64,000 nucleotides of DNA, taken from assembly GCF_009727055.1 (NCBI RefSeq), contig NC_052353.1, forward strand, positions 46,374,196 to 46,438,195. Direction: 5' to 3'. Positions 11,542 through 24,400 of the stretch are shown here, one piece after another (positions within the stretch are counted from its first letter, which is position 1; every line of letters begins with the position of its first letter). This DNA comes from Benincasa hispida (Eukaryota; Streptophyta; Magnoliopsida; Cucurbitales; Cucurbitaceae). A model generated the notes under the pieces. It was not told the DNA's origin. It saw only the letters and a list, made by a program, of their open reading frames with translations, and searched no databases. Made by a program: the position numbers and the translations under genes.

Positions 11542-14500
11542 ATGGCAGTCTCTTCTACTCCTTCTCTTCAACCTCCAAGTTTGATGCACACAGCTAAGTA
11601 AGTTTTTGGTTTTCGCAGCGTTTTTTCACATTATTGGTGCCAACATTTCTGGCTCTTCAGCTAGCGTACTTTCAGGATATCTTTCTAGACCTTAAGGAAC
11701 TTTTTGGGAGACCCATTTTCTGTGTATCTAGATTATCTACAAGTACTTGGAAATTTTTTAATTGTTTCTACTTTCATATTCAGAGGGTTTCTTGAAACCC
11801 ATCGGTTGATTTCTAGGTTGTGTGTCTTCCATTTTGGTATAATTATGAATTAGTTGTTTGTATCTATAATGTCTTTGATGAATTATTTCAAGTATGTAGC
11901 CACCAAGACTTCGGGAACAAACCTTGAAATTTCAATAATTCTATTGCACGCTTTTGAATATCTTTTTGGTGTTTATGTTTTTTCTAGAATTACACAGTAG
12001 TAGTAGTAATGCAGATTTGATATGCATCTGCATATGATTTGTTTTATTGAGTTTACTTGCAGATGAAATATATCTAGTCATGTCGCCTACCTTAAAAAAT
12101 GTTAGTTAAGTGAAGAGTTAATCATCTATGGAGATGATCTTGGTCAATGTGAAATAGGGGAAGAATAACATCTCCATATTGATTAATTGTTTGGCTTCTC
12201 CTTTAGAGAACAAGCATCCAAGTGCGATGGGGGCTGATCTTAATGATAAGTTGAAAGATTCAATATAGAATGAATTGCTTTTTAATTATTAATGTTCTGT
12301 TTGATAACCATTTGGTTTTTAAAAATAAGCTTATACACTACTTCCATCCATAAGTTTCTATGTTTTGTAATTCACTTTCTACTCATGTTTTCAAAAACCA
12401 AGTCAAGTTTTGAAAACTAAAATCTAAGTAGTTTTCGAAAACTTGTTTTTTGTTTTTAGCAGGCTAGGAACTCGAGTGTTTCTTTAAGATAGGTGAAAAT
12501 CATAATAGAGAAACTAGGAGGAAACAAGGACAAGTTTAAAAAACGGAAAACTAAAAATGAAAACGTTATCAACCAAGGCCTTAAGAAACCACTAATCAAC
12601 ACCAATTCTTAGGGTTGGTTGAGTTCAGGGAGTTTCCAGAGAGTGCAGTTGGTTGAGTTCAGTAAGCTAAGAGCAATAACAGAGAGTGAGTTGGTTGAGT
12701 TCAGGGAGTTTCCTGCTTTTCAAATGTTTTAGCCCCCATGGTAGTGAAGATAGAAGGGTTTTGAAGATACGGCTATTGGACCTAATCTAGGTAAGCTCCC
12801 TATATAGAATACTAGCAAAGACCACAAGCATCCTAAGAGAACTATGGATGGCAATTTGGAGAGAAACTATTCAAAAAAGGTGAATTTTTTTCTGCTGGTC
12901 ACAATGTCAAGAAGGTGTAAATACGGTGGATAGAAACTAGAGGAAGTGTCTTACCATGTTCCTTAAATCTAGTTTTGTTTTTATGTTGTCCTAACATAGT
13001 AATATTGTAGTTTTATGGTAAAGAATATTCTTTTATCTGACCACTTCCAGTTAGGAGGTTTAAATCCTCTGCTGTTTGAATATGTTTAAAGCTTCTGACT
13101 TCTGTTACCTGGCTTTCAGGTTAATTTTTGTGCTTTAGCCATCACTAACAATGGCCATCTACACATTATCCTCTCTTTCATGTGACTGGGTACCTTCCAG
13201 TTAGAGAGTTGCAAAGAAAATAGAATGATGGACATTTCTTGAACAAGGAGTGCCCTTGAATTGATGGGCTCAAGGAAGTAAGCTTAGGGAGTGTGTAATG
13301 CTGGGTCTTAGATAATGGATAATATAGGTTGAGCTTCTTGGAATAGGAGACTTATTACTAGGAAATAAAGAATAAGAAACTATTTCATAAACATGTTAGT
13401 GGGTTGCCAACATGAGTAGGTTCAAATCCCCCTATGCACATTTTTTGTTCCAAAAAAAACATCATAGTAGGTTTGATTTTTCCCAGGACAAGGGTGTTTA
13501 ATATTTAAGGGCCAAAAATGATTGAAGACTTAAGTTGTCCGTTTGAAATGAAGAGAAAAAAAAATCAATTTTCTTCGTCTATACTTTTGTTTCAATTATT
13601 TTCTTCTTTTTTCTGTGTATATAGGGAATGGTAAGATACAGAAACTTGACCAGCCTAGAGTTGTTCAATGTTAGTTGTTGTCTTTTTATTAAACCTTAAA
13701 GTTCTTTTTGTAATAACAAACATTCTAAACTTTGAGACCATTTTCCACATTGTGCCTCAGCAATTTTCGGTCTACATTTTTGGGAGAAAGAAATGGATTC
13801 TATGTTTCTGCAATGCCTGTATGTCATATTGGTGTCTTGAGGAAGACTATAGAATGCAAGGAATCACGAATAGGGAAGCAACCAATTCCAGTGCCATCCA
13901 ATGTAACCATCTCATTGCAGGGTCAGGATTTGAAAGTTAAGGGTCCTTTAGGAGAACTTTCAATTCTTTATCCACGAGAAATAAAGATTGAGAGGGAAGA
14001 TTCTGGGATCATAAGGGTCAAGAAAGCACTAGAGACAAGAAGAGCAAATCAAATGCATGGCCTTTTCAGGTAAAATCTCATCATGGATTTTGTTTTTCTT
14101 CCTCTTTAAGTTCTAGTTTACATGGGTCACTTGCTTTTTACATATCTCTTCAAATACTGAAAATCCCAAGGGCCAAGATGACTTCATGTTATGAATGCAA
14201 CAACCCACCCGCCCTTGTTCCTTCTTTTGAAATTCAGATGAATTCTGTAGTAAATGTAGGCATGGTGTTATATATGACCATTTGAATTGATTTCTTCAGG
14301 ACGCTTACGGACAACATGGTGGTAGGAGTATCGAAGGGGTTCGAAAAGAAACTTCAATTGGTCGGTGTCGGTTATCGAGCGATGTTAGAAGGAAAAGACT
14401 TGGTATTAAATCTTGGGTTCTCTCATCCAGTTAAAATGGCCATACCTGATGGGATCCAAGTAAAAGTGGAAGAAAACACCAGAATTACAGTGAGTGGATA

Positions 14501-14636
14501 TGATAAATGTGCCATTGGTCAGTTTGCTGCCTCTATTAGACAATGGAGACCCCCAGAACCATACAAGGGTAAAGGAGTGAAATATGCTGATGAAATTGTA
14601 AGAAGAAAGGAAGGAAAAGCAGGGAAGAAGAAGTAA
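11542..14636 (+). CDS. RPL6: 50S ribosomal protein L6, plastid, nuclear encoded (3 exons)
   Basis: Exons are 11542-11597, 13761-14069 and 14300-14636, all with GT-AG borders and phases that join exactly to 702 bp, giving 233 residues. Residues 1 to about 50 are S/T-rich and act as a plastid transit peptide ([14 protein letters not shown]...). The mature part starts near [11 protein letters not shown] and contains the two L6 folds, with [14 protein letters not shown] in the middle and the L6 signature [15 protein letters not shown] near residue 206, ending in a basic [11 protein letters not shown] tail. In bacterial-type ribosomes L6 binds 23S rRNA near the sarcin-ricin loop and factor-binding site. 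The first exon is only 18 codons and sits 2163 bp upstream; the ATG at 11542 was chosen because its phase fits the acceptor at 13760. The frame is intact throughout. Confidence 0.92.
12294..12590 (+). repeat. Dispersed GTTTGGTAAC-type repeat, in L6 intron 1
   Basis: Begins 'ctgtttgataaccatttggt' and ends 'gttatcaaccaaggcctta', which are inverted ends. Between them are 'aataagcttatacacta' and 'ccaagtcaagttttgaaaac'. The same word order occurs at 18713, 20240, 22585 (reversed), 23605 and 27153. Confidence 0.55.
12615..12716 (+). repeat. Short tandem duplication in L6 intron 1
   Basis: The word ggttgagttcagggagtttc appears at about 12616 and about 12693, with a third related copy (ggttgagttcagtaag) between, giving an irregular repeat of about 40 bp. 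Confidence 0.6.
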
Positions 14637-14870
14637 TGGCTTGTAATTCATTGTTGTTTTTTTTCCCTCTCCTTTTGAAATATCTGCATGTCTTTCTAAT
14701 ATCAGAAAGGATTATTGGCACATAACTATTTGTATTCTTTTTCTTTGTCCATCTTCATTGGATTGTGAAAAATTGCTAAAATTGACACAGTAAAAACCTC
14801 TACAAAGTCCAATCTTCAATAATCAATAAATCTTTTTGTGGGGGAGAAGAAGAGTGTTGTAAAAGAAAGC
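14637..14870. other. L6 3' untranslated and downstream region
   Basis: Short spacer after the stop codon at 14634-14636. An aataaa-like hexamer (aatcaataaatc) is at about 14820. The Gypsy element starts 234 bp after the stop codon. Confidence 0.5.
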
Positions 14871-15000
14871 TGATAAGCTTGGAAGCTTTTCCTTATTTTA
14901 TTAACAAAGAGGAGGATTCGAGAGCTCCCCTCCCCTCCTCTCAATTCCATAATGAGATTGTTACATCAAAATCCTTTCTACCTTCTCAATGGCCTTACAA
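14871..15000 (-). repeat. Truncated 3' LTR of the Gypsy element
   Basis: About 130 bp matching the first part (plus orientation) of 17483-17755, including ggaagcttttccttatttta and gagagctccc. The match stops at 'aatggcctta', where the polymerase sequence begins. Confidence 0.7.
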
Positions 15001-15988
15001 ATACTCCTCACTTGTGGCACTGAATTGGCACTTCTTCGGTTTGCTACCAACTGATTTTTTATCAAAACCTCAAGGATAGTTGATAGGTGGTCTACATGTT
15101 CTAATGTCTTACATACCCCAAGATATCGTCAAAGAATACCAATGCAAAGTGACGAAGGTATGGCTTGAGGATATCATTCATGATTGCCTGGAAAGTGGAT
15201 GGAGCATTCCTCAGTCCAAAGGGCACCACTAGAAACTCGTAATGGCCTTCGTGCGTTCTAAATCCTGTTTTATGGATGTCGCTTGGTTGTACCTGAATCT
15301 GATGGTATCTTGATTTCAAGTCAATTTTCAAAAAAATTGTAGCACCATACAATTCATTTAACAATTCATCAACAATAGGGATAGGATACTTATCTGGAAT
15401 CGTGGCATTGTTCAAGGCTCGGTAATCTACACAGAAGCGCCAACTTCCATCCTTCTTTTTGACAAACAACACCAGGCTGGAGAATGCACTTCGACTAGGC
15501 TGGATTATCCTTGCCATCAGCATTTTTTTGACCATCCTTTCGATCTCATCTTTTTGGAATTGAGGGTAACGGTATGGCCTCACATTAATTGGCCCAGCCC
15601 CTGGTAGTAATTCAATGGTATGGTCATGGCTTCGAGTTGGGAGTAGCTTTGCCGGCATTTGAAATACTGCCTCAAACTCTCGAAGCAGCTGCTGAATCTC
15701 ATGAGGTATATCATATTGTTCTCCAACAGCCTTGTCTTCCTCTTCTACGGTGATGTCCCGATTCAAATCCAAGGCGTTCAATTCAATCAAAACGCCTTGG
15801 TCTCCTCCTTTCACTGGCTTTGCCATGGATTTTAGAGATATTTGCGATTTAACCAAACCTTGGTCTCCTTGTAGCTGGACTATCCACTCCCCAATCGTGA
15901 ACTCCATTGTTGACAGTTTGTAGTCAAATGTGGTCTGTCCCAATGTTTCCGACCACACCACCTCCAAAATGACATCCGCGCTGCCCAA
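15001..15988 (-). pseudogene. Gypsy protease end and reverse transcriptase, truncated
   Basis: The minus strand encodes the end of the protease region (GSADVILEVVWSETLG), a linker, then reverse transcriptase motifs in order: RPYRYPQFQKDEIE, SSLVLFVKKKDGSWRFCVDY, the palm motif IFLKIDLKSRYHQI, VPFGLRNAPSTFQ and the catalytic FFDDIL. A frameshift follows directly (DILGYVRH-stop), with more polymerase sequence in the next frame (HVDHLSTILEVLIKNQLVAN) down to about 15000, where LTR sequence starts. No RNase H or integrase. Confidence 0.8.
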
Positions 15989-16119
15989 CGGTATGGGAAG
16001 AAAGTCTTGTATTATAGATAAGTNCTTTCACTGGCTTTGCCATGGATTTTAGAGATATTTGCGATTTAACCAAACCTTGGTCTCCTTGTAGCTGGACTAT
16101 CCACTCCCCAATCGTGAAC
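15808..16119 (-). repeat. 95-bp exact direct repeat around a single N
   Basis: 15808-15902 and 16025-16119 are identical by eye over 95 bp (ctttcactggctttgcc ... ccaatcgtgaac). The second copy starts immediately after the lone N at 16024. In the element the second copy joins protease text (ATHNFITSKL) to sequence that should lie further downstream and puts it out of frame. Confidence 0.8.
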
Positions 16120-16580
16120 AACTTTGAGGTAATGAAATTGTGAGTCGCCCCCCCATCGATCAGTACAACCACCTCTCGGCCTCTGATAACTCTCCGCACT
16201 TTAATTGTTTTAGGTGAACTCAATCCAGCCAATGAATTCAATGATAAGTTCGCGATCTCCTTCACGTCCTCCTGCGATGTCTCTTCAGGTTTGTATTCTA
16301 CTATGTCGGGTTCTTCTCCTTCCTCGGCCAGATCTTCCCCTTCTTGTACAAACATAAACTGCAGCTCCTTTTTCTTGCAGCGATGGCTGAAGCTGAATTT
16401 CTCGTCACATCTAAAACATAGTCGCTTGTCTCTCTTCTCCTTCATTTCTACGTCTGACAGCCTCCGAAACGTGCCGCCGGTGTTTCCTTTTGCTCCCGTT
16501 TCCTCCTGGGGAATGATCGTCATCGACGAGCCCGTTGAGCTTCCTCGATTCGGGTTGATCGTGATCGTTCGACTACTCGC
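15989..16580 (-). pseudogene. Gypsy gag zinc knuckle and protease core
   Basis: Reads (minus) KEKRDKRLCFRCDEKFSFSH then RCKKKELQ, a gag zinc knuckle of Gypsy type, an acidic linker, then the aspartic protease core VVVLIDGGATHNFI, with the usual D-S/T-G now DGG. The frame is spoiled at the N at 16024. Confidence 0.75.
16024..16024. other. Single-N assembly join
   Basis: One undetermined base inside the 95-bp duplication. It probably marks a join between contigs. Confidence 0.7.
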
Positions 16581-16599
16581 GATTGCTCGCCCTGCTCAC

Positions 16600-17457
16600 A
16601 CTTGACCCGCCTTTCGTATTCGGGTTATTGTTACTGTCCAACCCGACTCCCTTGCTAAATCATAGTTGGAGTAATTGGTCCTCTTCGATTAGTTGGGCCA
16701 TCTACATCTTGGACTTCAGGCCTTCGGGCTTTAATTTCCTCATCTCACTTTGGATTTCTTCCTTAAGCCCACACACGAACTTGCTCTCCAAGGCCTTATC
16801 GCCCAACTCCTTCAACCCGGTAGAATAATGTTCGAACTTCCACCGATACTCCTTCATAGTCGTCTCCTGCTAAAGCCACATCACTCTTGCATACCGGTCT
16901 GCTTCACTTGCCGGTCAAAACCTTGTCAAGAACAACTCCCTAAAATGCGACCAACTTCCTACCCGCGACCAGTCATCCTCCCATTGATACCAGTCCAACG
17001 CCTCTCCCTCTAAGTATAGTATCGTGGCATCCAATTTGTCCTTCTCCGATAGTCGATTCACCACAAAATACCACTCGACTCTGTGTAACCAGTCGTCGAG
17101 GTTCTCATCGTCCTTTCCCTTGAAAATCGACACCTTTAACTTCCTCAACCTCATATTAAAAAGTGGTATCTCTTTATTTCCAGGTGTGTGGATCCCTTCT
17201 TTACTTTCTTGATTTTCTGTTCGGGATGATGATCCTTCTGCCGTTTGTTTCCCTTTTTCCGATATAGTCATCTCGGACGATGGAGAGTGTTTCTCTAAAC
17301 TATTCATCGCGTCCAACCTTAATAGGACTAGGGCCATCTGAGCGGACATACTCCCCATCCATTTCTTCACCTCATTCGATTGTAGGCTTATCTTTTCCTC
17401 GATCTCCACCTGTTTTTCCTCCCTAGCTATCATTCGGGCTTCCATTTTTCCCACCAT
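16600..17457 (-). pseudogene. Gypsy gag, N-terminal and capsid part
   Basis: A 180-codon stretch (17457-16915) begins with a charged coiled-coil-like segment (MVGKMEARMIAREEKQVEIE), then the Gypsy capsid region (FKGKDDENLDDWLHRVEWYF, LEGEALDWYQWEDDW, REL.LTRF). It stops at 16915, and capsid-like text continues in other frames to about 16600, indicating frameshifts. Confidence 0.75.
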
Positions 17458-17468
17458 ATCCAGTATCT

Positions 17469-17480
17469 GCTCTGATACCA
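17469..17480 (-). promoter_or_regulatory. Primer-binding site of the Gypsy element
   Basis: On the minus strand TGGTATCAGAGC follows the 5' LTR end (..ATATCA) after two bases, matching initiator tRNA-Met. Confidence 0.85.
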
Positions 17481-17482
17481 GG

Positions 17483-17755
17483 TGATATGATTGGAAGCTT
17501 TTTCTTATTTTATTAACAAAGGGGGAGAATTCGAGAGCTCCCTTCCCCTTCTCTCAATCCCATAATGAAATTGTTACACCAAAATCTTCTCTACCTTCTC
17601 ATGGCCTATTTTCTTCCTTTCCTCACATAACTAACAATATTCCTAGGACCCACTTCTCTTCCATTACATTTTGTTACATTTTTTTTATTTCATTCTCTAC
17701 CCTTTTTATGGCTTTCCTTCTTATTTCATATACCTTTGTTACTAGGGCCCTATCA
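17483..17755 (-). repeat. 5' LTR of the Gypsy element
   Basis: 273 bp, starting (minus) TGATAGGGCCCTAGTAAC and ending ATATCA. The 3' LTR at 14871 shares only its last about 130 bp. Confidence 0.75.
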
Positions 17756-18415
17756 GAAGCTAAGAAGAAAAAAATAAATGCTAGAAGGAGAAGGAAAAGG
17801 GAAGAAACCAATGCTATTTTAACTTAGGGTAAAGTAGGAATTTCACTTACTCAAATGGTTAAAAAAAAAAAAAAAAAAAAAACCTTTTTTTTGAAAGGTC
17901 ATTTATGTAAAAGTATGTCATCGTTAAGATATTATTTTGGTCTACATTCCAATTTGGTAACTATATATCAATTAAGTTAGTTTATCGTTATTTACTTTTT
18001 TAAAAAATAATTAACTATGAATTGTAAAATATATATTGACACTTCCTTTGTTGCGTGAAAATTATGAACAATTTCAATCTAAATTAATTTTGAATGACGA
18101 ACAACTTGAGATCTATTGAAAATACTATTTTAATAATTTTGAAGCCAAACAAGAACCAAATCAAATCGATCGATTTTATAATCTAAACGCTAAATCATGA
18201 AGATAGAAACTCTAAATGATCATTAAAATTGACAAAAGAAATGGCAAATTGTTATATAAGATGCCCCTTTTTGTTTTTCTTCTTTCCCAGTGAGGCCAAG
18301 TAGAGGGTTAAGCTACAACAAATCTCAATTTGACATGCCATTCATGTAGCAGTTCCTCTATCCTTACTAGTTTCTCCCTTTTTGTTTATGTGATTTGAAA
18401 AGTTAGTCTTAGTTG
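17756..18415. other. Spacer between Gypsy element and MATE stop
   Basis: AT-rich, with a poly-A run at about 17861-17882. Holds the MATE 3' untranslated region on the minus strand. No gene seen. Confidence 0.5.
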
Positions 18416-21400
18416 CTACTCAACAATTTGCTTTGTGTCATCCCACTTGTTCAATCTTTTGATTGCTTCGTCCACCTGCAATTCATTACAAACCTTTTGT
18501 TATTTTTCAAGATATGTCAATTTAAGCTATATTAGTTTAAATTGTATTATTTTCCATTATAAGTTCATTTTTTTTAATGGAAAGAGTCCTATCTTCTTTA
18601 AAAGACTTGTGATCTTAATATCAGACCACTTACATACAAGAAAAATGGTGTCACAGTAGCCTATTCAACTTGATTTAAATTGATTCTTCCGAAAAAATCA
18701 AAATTTTAAAGTCCCGTTTGGTAACTATTAGATTTTTTTATTTTTTTTTAATTTTTAAAAATTAAGCCTATAATCACTCATTCCAACCATAAATTTCTTG
18801 TTTAGTTATCTCTTAAAAAACCATGTCCAATTTTAAAAAGTAAGAAAAGTAGTTTTGGAAAACTTGTTATTGTTTTTAGAATTAGACTCAGAATTCAACT
18901 CATCCACTTCAAAAAGATACAAATCAATATTAAGAAACGGATAGAAAATGAACTTAACTTTTTTTTAAAAAAAAAAAAAAAACAAAATGATTATCAAATC
19001 TTAATTAGCACCTAAAAATTATAAATGGTCTTAATGAAATATTGTATTATTACCTCTTTATTCCAATCTGTTCGCCATGTCACCCACACCAAAATTATTG
19101 TCTGCATGAAAGTTCCACCCATCAACCCTACCCATATACCCTGCACATGGTTTACACAGTACTAAAATTGTCATTAAAATTTCAAAATAAAGAGAGAAAT
19201 ATTCATCAAGTAAATTGTAATTTTATATTAAATCTAACAATTCAAGAAGTAAATATGACTTACAATACTTATCTGAGCTAAAATAAGATTAAATCTCATG
19301 ACATTAAAAATGGAAGATAGAAATTAACCAAACTAAAATTGGACATTTAAAAAATGGTTACCTTGGCGCCAAAATTGAAATAGAAGCCAAGAAGAGCACC
19401 CAAGGGCACTCCAATAATGTAATAGCAACCAATGTTTACATAAGCGACGAATGCTTGCCACCCGCACCCAACCGCCACGCCTATGAAGATTAAATTATAA
19501 CGAAAGCAAAATCAATCAGATAATTGTGTTAAATCAACCATCGATTAAAAGCTCAAACTAATGGTTTAAGATAAATTTTAATTACCAGTTAAGACAGGTT
19601 GGATTCCGTTGAGGAGAAGGGTGAGTGCAAGGAGTGGGCAAAGATCGGAAACGGCGGCGGCCACGACCTCACCGCCAGTGAAAACATAACTGATGACATC
19701 ACGAAATGCAAGTACAAGCAAAGCACAAATTATAGAGACGATAGTAGAAATGGCGACGACCACCAACACAGAAAATGCTGCAGATTTTGGATTCCCACTC
19801 CCAAGTTCGTTGCTCACTCTCACACTGCAGCCAATACAAGAAAAACAACCACCATTTTTTAATATAGTATCAAAATAACTAAATTAGGCTATAATTACAA
19901 CTTTGGTCTCCGAACTATCAATTTCGAATCAATTTCCATGTTGAACTTTAAGAAACTTAAAATTTGTAATTTTGTCTCTGATAATTTCTTGACATATTAA
20001 AACACAAAATCAAATTAATTGATCTAATAAATAAAACATTGAGTATAATAAAATTAATTTTACTACCACATTGGATAGATCAAGAACCTATTAGATAGAG
20101 TTGAAACTTCAAGAATTCTATTATACCCAAATTTTAAAGTTGGTTAAACTTTGAGTTTTGTTCCATTCTAATCTCTTATACCTAGAAAGTTTAGACAAAT
20201 ATTCGAGTTCCAATGACCAAATATAAATTGAAAATTTAGGTCCATTCGATAACACTATTTTGTGTTTAATCATTAATTTTTTTAAAAATTAAATCTATAA
20301 ATACTGCTTCAATTAACCATTTATTATTCGCATTTTTTTGGAGTATCTCCAAAATCCAAACTAAATTCTAAAAACTAAAAAGGTCCTTTATAATTACTTT
20401 GTTTGTATTTTTGAAATTGGGCTAGAATTTCATGTCTATACAGATAATAATCATATCAAGAATCGAACATAATTTATAAAAATGAAATAGGTACAAGTGA
20501 GTATGAAATAATGTTCACGATGATTGGAAGATGTACTATTACTATATCTATTTACGCAGCTAACCCTAAAATAAAACATAAATAAATAAATAAACTTTTA
20601 CATTAGAGGGCAAAGGAAAAGCTACCTGGCAGCAGCGTTAAAACCGACCGAAATCATGTAAACGCATCCAAATATGGTCATGCTGTCACAAATATTAAAA
20701 TTGGTCAAACTATTACTACCACATTTATGATAATTATTTAACAATAAAATGCAGTTCACAATTGTCAATACTTCATAAGGTTTGATGTTAGTCGGGGAGA
20801 AAATAATAATAGAATTTACAATTAATTTATTCACCTCTCACTTTTCAATAATTTATGATAGGATGTTAGATAATGTTCTGCGTCAACGCTAGAGGAAAAA
20901 TAATAACTATTTTTAGTAAATCAAGGGTAATATATAGTCAATTATAATAAAAAATTATAATTCAATAATTCATGTTGCACTTTTCAATAATTGGGTTCAC
21001 ATTTCTCTTACTAGAAAGAAAAACTGTTCATATTTTTCAGCCGTCTAAGTATTCAATCTAAAAATACAATACATCTAGTCAACAAAGTGAACAAAACCTA
21101 ATTACTTTAGGATGTCTTTGAAGAATTTGATTTGAAGCCATTTATTTTAAGCAATTATCATTTAGGACTATTTTTAAATTAAAAAAATGAATCAACTTAT
21201 TTACAAATATATGTCATTATCTATCGAAGATAGACCGTGATTGACATCTATAAAAAATATATCGTCCACTGATAGATGTCTATCGCAGTCTATCATCTAC
21301 TAATGGATGTCTATTGAGATCTTCAAAATATTTTTAATAATTTTACCATTTAAAAGAAGAAAAGAGAGGAGGAAAAAGAATACCAAATGGAAAGGGAGTC

Positions 21401-24400
21401 AAGAGCGAGTTCAGGATTCTCGAGCAATCCAGCAAGCAAAACCAGAATCTGAAAATACCATGTCTCTAAACACAGCATCACCGCCGACGCCGCCGATAAT
21501 TTGAAGAATCCAAACAACCCCGAAAACGCCTGCACATTGAACCCTCTCCATGTCTTCTTACACTTATCACTCTTAACAATATACACAAACTGCCCCACCA
21601 CTATTATCCACCACGACAAGCTCAATACCAACGAAACTCCCAGCAACCCAAACCCAATTTTGTAGGCAGCCAACCAACTGAGCACCACGTGAATCACCAG
21701 CGTCCCCGCCGATATAAAAGCGCTCGGAAATACAATGCTCTGAGCCTGAAGAAACTTCTGGATTGGGAAGTTTATGGAGTATGCAAAGATTTGAGGAATT
21801 AAACCATATACGAAGATTTCAGCTGCGGAAGCAATGTCTTTGGATTCGCCAAGAAAAAGTAAGATGGGTTTGCAGAATATGTAAGGAATTGTTAACAAAA
21901 CGCCTGTTATGGTTAGTAATATTGCTGATCTTTGTAAATAAACGCCTAGCATATCGAATTTCTCTCCACCGTATGCTTGCCCGCATAGAGTTTCCACCGC
22001 ACTTCCCATCCCCAACTGTTTGATGAAATGACGCAATGAGTTATTATATTGCGGTTCGTAACAAAATTTAACACTATGGCAATTCAGTGCCAAGGTAAGG
22101 CAAAGGATTAGAAAAAATGGTTAAGAGGAGATATGACAATCAGTATTCAGTAAGTTAAAAAATCCTGATCCATTTAAATCTCAAGTGTTTTTCTTTGACA
22201 AATACTGGAATTGGCAAATCAAAGGGGCACATGGGCTTGCTATCTAGTACTTTTATGTTAGAATGCCTTAGGTTCTCTGGCACTATTAATTTGTATTAAT
22301 ATTTATATTATTTATATTACTTACGATTATGGCTGTAAAGTTTATGAAGATGTACGATATATAAACTTTCTAACTCTACTAGAATTAAATTTGTACACTA
22401 ATATTTTGTTTCTAATAATATGTGATCTCTCCCTCTATCATGAACATAGCTAATACACTGTTAGTGAATTATGTAAATTTATATGTCAATTTATCTACTG
22501 TAACATTCTTTTGTCTTCTTTAATTGTTGATTTCATAACATGTACTAACCTATAAAAAAAGTCTATGTTCAAGGTTTGAAATGTTATTATGTTAAGTTCT
22601 CTTTTGTAATTATTTGATTTTTAGTTTTTAGTTTCTGAAAGTTAGATTCATTTATTACAATATATTAAGAAAGATTCTTGGCTAAATTCTAATAATAAAA
22701 ATAAGTTTACATAATATATATTTTTTATTTTAAAAAATTGGCTTGAATTTTGAAATTTTGTTTACAAAATAGATAACAAAACATGACATCATTCTATAAT
22801 CTATTAGACTTTTTTGGGATGAAAGATTCTAGTAATACATTTTTTTAAAAAAAATAAATAATTTCACGTGGACCCACTAATTGGACCTGTTAACTCTTAG
22901 AACTACTCAGGAGATGTGAGATTTGAATAATAATTTCATTTGCTAATCTAGTTCATTTTAGATGTTTGACTGTTAGTTGTCGTTTTCTTTTTCCTTTTTT
23001 ATTGGATGTTTTCAACATTACAAAAATGTGAAATTAAATATTTTATAATAGAAAATATTATTAAACAATTAAAAAAAATAAAATTAATGGAAAGACGAGG
23101 TAGCAGTGTGGGTGCCCTATGTGGGAAAGAGAAATCCCTTTTTAAAAAATAATACATAAAAACCGTCTTTTTCGTGATTTTAAAAAAACAAATAAATAAC
23201 AATCTCTATCACTCTTTCGAAGATAACTTCTTGTTTTTTGTGTACAATAAATAATAAAATACTTCATTAACTTTTTCTATCTCATCTACCATCCATACCC
23301 ACGCCGGTGAGGTCCGTGACCTACCTTTTTTTTTTACAATATTTTATCTCAATTAAAAAATAACATTTTTTTTCAAATATCTAAAGCTTTATTTGATAAA
23401 AATCGGTGACTTATTTGGAAGTGATTTTAAAATAGTTAAAATCATAATAAAAGGTTTTCAAATCTTCATAAATTACTTTTTGGTAATATGAAAATCACAT
23501 TTAAAAATATATATTTTAATATTAAATTAATTTTAAGTAATTAAATACATGTCTTAAAGTGATTTTAAAAATGATAAAATTGCTCTCAAACATATACGTA
23601 GCCCTATTTGATAACTATTTGATATTTATTTTTTAGATCCCATTTGATAACTATTTGGTTTTTATTTTTTATTTTTGAAAATTAAGCCTATAAACACTAT
23701 TTTCAACTCCAAATTTCTTCCTTTGTTATTCTTTTTATTAATGGTTTGAAAAATCAAGCCAATTTTTTTTTTTTAAAAAGTAACTTTTAAAAATTTGTTT
23801 TTATTTTTTGAATTTGGCTAAAAATTCAACCATAGTACTTAAAAAAAAATGCAAATAAAGGTAAAGAAAATAAGCTTAATTTTCAAAAACCACAAACAAA
23901 AGAACAAAATAGTTTCCAAACGGAACTTTAATTTTAATTTTTTATTTTTAGAAATAACAAAAAAATATAAAAAGTTCCAAAAATGCTTTGTGTTTATTGA
24001 ATTTTTTGTAATATTTTTTATATTTAAAAATGTCCTTCTCTTTATCATAATTGATGTAAAAAAGAAAAACAAGAAAAAACAAATAACTCAATAAATAAAA
24101 TTAATGTTCATAAGTTTATTTTCTCAAAAAATAAAAAACAAAATATTATCAGAAGCAGCCTTGATATTTAAATGAAGTATTAGACCACTAGTAAACTTAA
24201 TAAAATATTCAATAATCTTTCCTGGTTTAATCCTTCAATATTCCTCGATTTTCTTATTTGTTTAAAAAAATCACAATATTAACCTTCAATCTTTTATGTA
24301 GTGTTTTATCACTTCACTTCAATTCTTCACTACTTCGTTCCTTACTTCAAATACCTTTAATAGAGATTCATGAAAAAGTTATACAAAAGCGGCAAATGTA

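Larger units (their letters stand above)
14871..17755 (-). mobile_element. Ty3/Gypsy retroelement, internally deleted
   Basis: On the minus strand the element reads 5' LTR (17755-17483), primer site, gag, protease, part of reverse transcriptase, then a truncated 3' LTR (about 15000-14871). Both LTR copies end ...TCA, and the flanks aaagc (14866-14870) and gaagc (17756-17760) differ at one base, fitting an old 5-bp duplication. RNase H, integrase and most of the 3' LTR are missing: polymerase sequence runs straight into LTR at about 15000. Gag and protease style suggests a chromovirus, but no chromodomain remains. Confidence 0.8.

Noticed and set aside
11372..11584. Plus-strand open frame overlapping the L6 start
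   Set aside because: A different frame from the real ATG at 11542; the sequence is leader and has no recognisable domain.
13410..13440. tRNA-like B box (aggttcaaatccccct) in L6 intron 1
   Set aside because: No matching A box or cloverleaf around it. At most a SINE remnant.
23839..24094. Overlapping open frames on both strands
   Set aside because: Very AT-rich low-complexity sequence in MATE intron 1; F/I/K/N-rich products with no family features.
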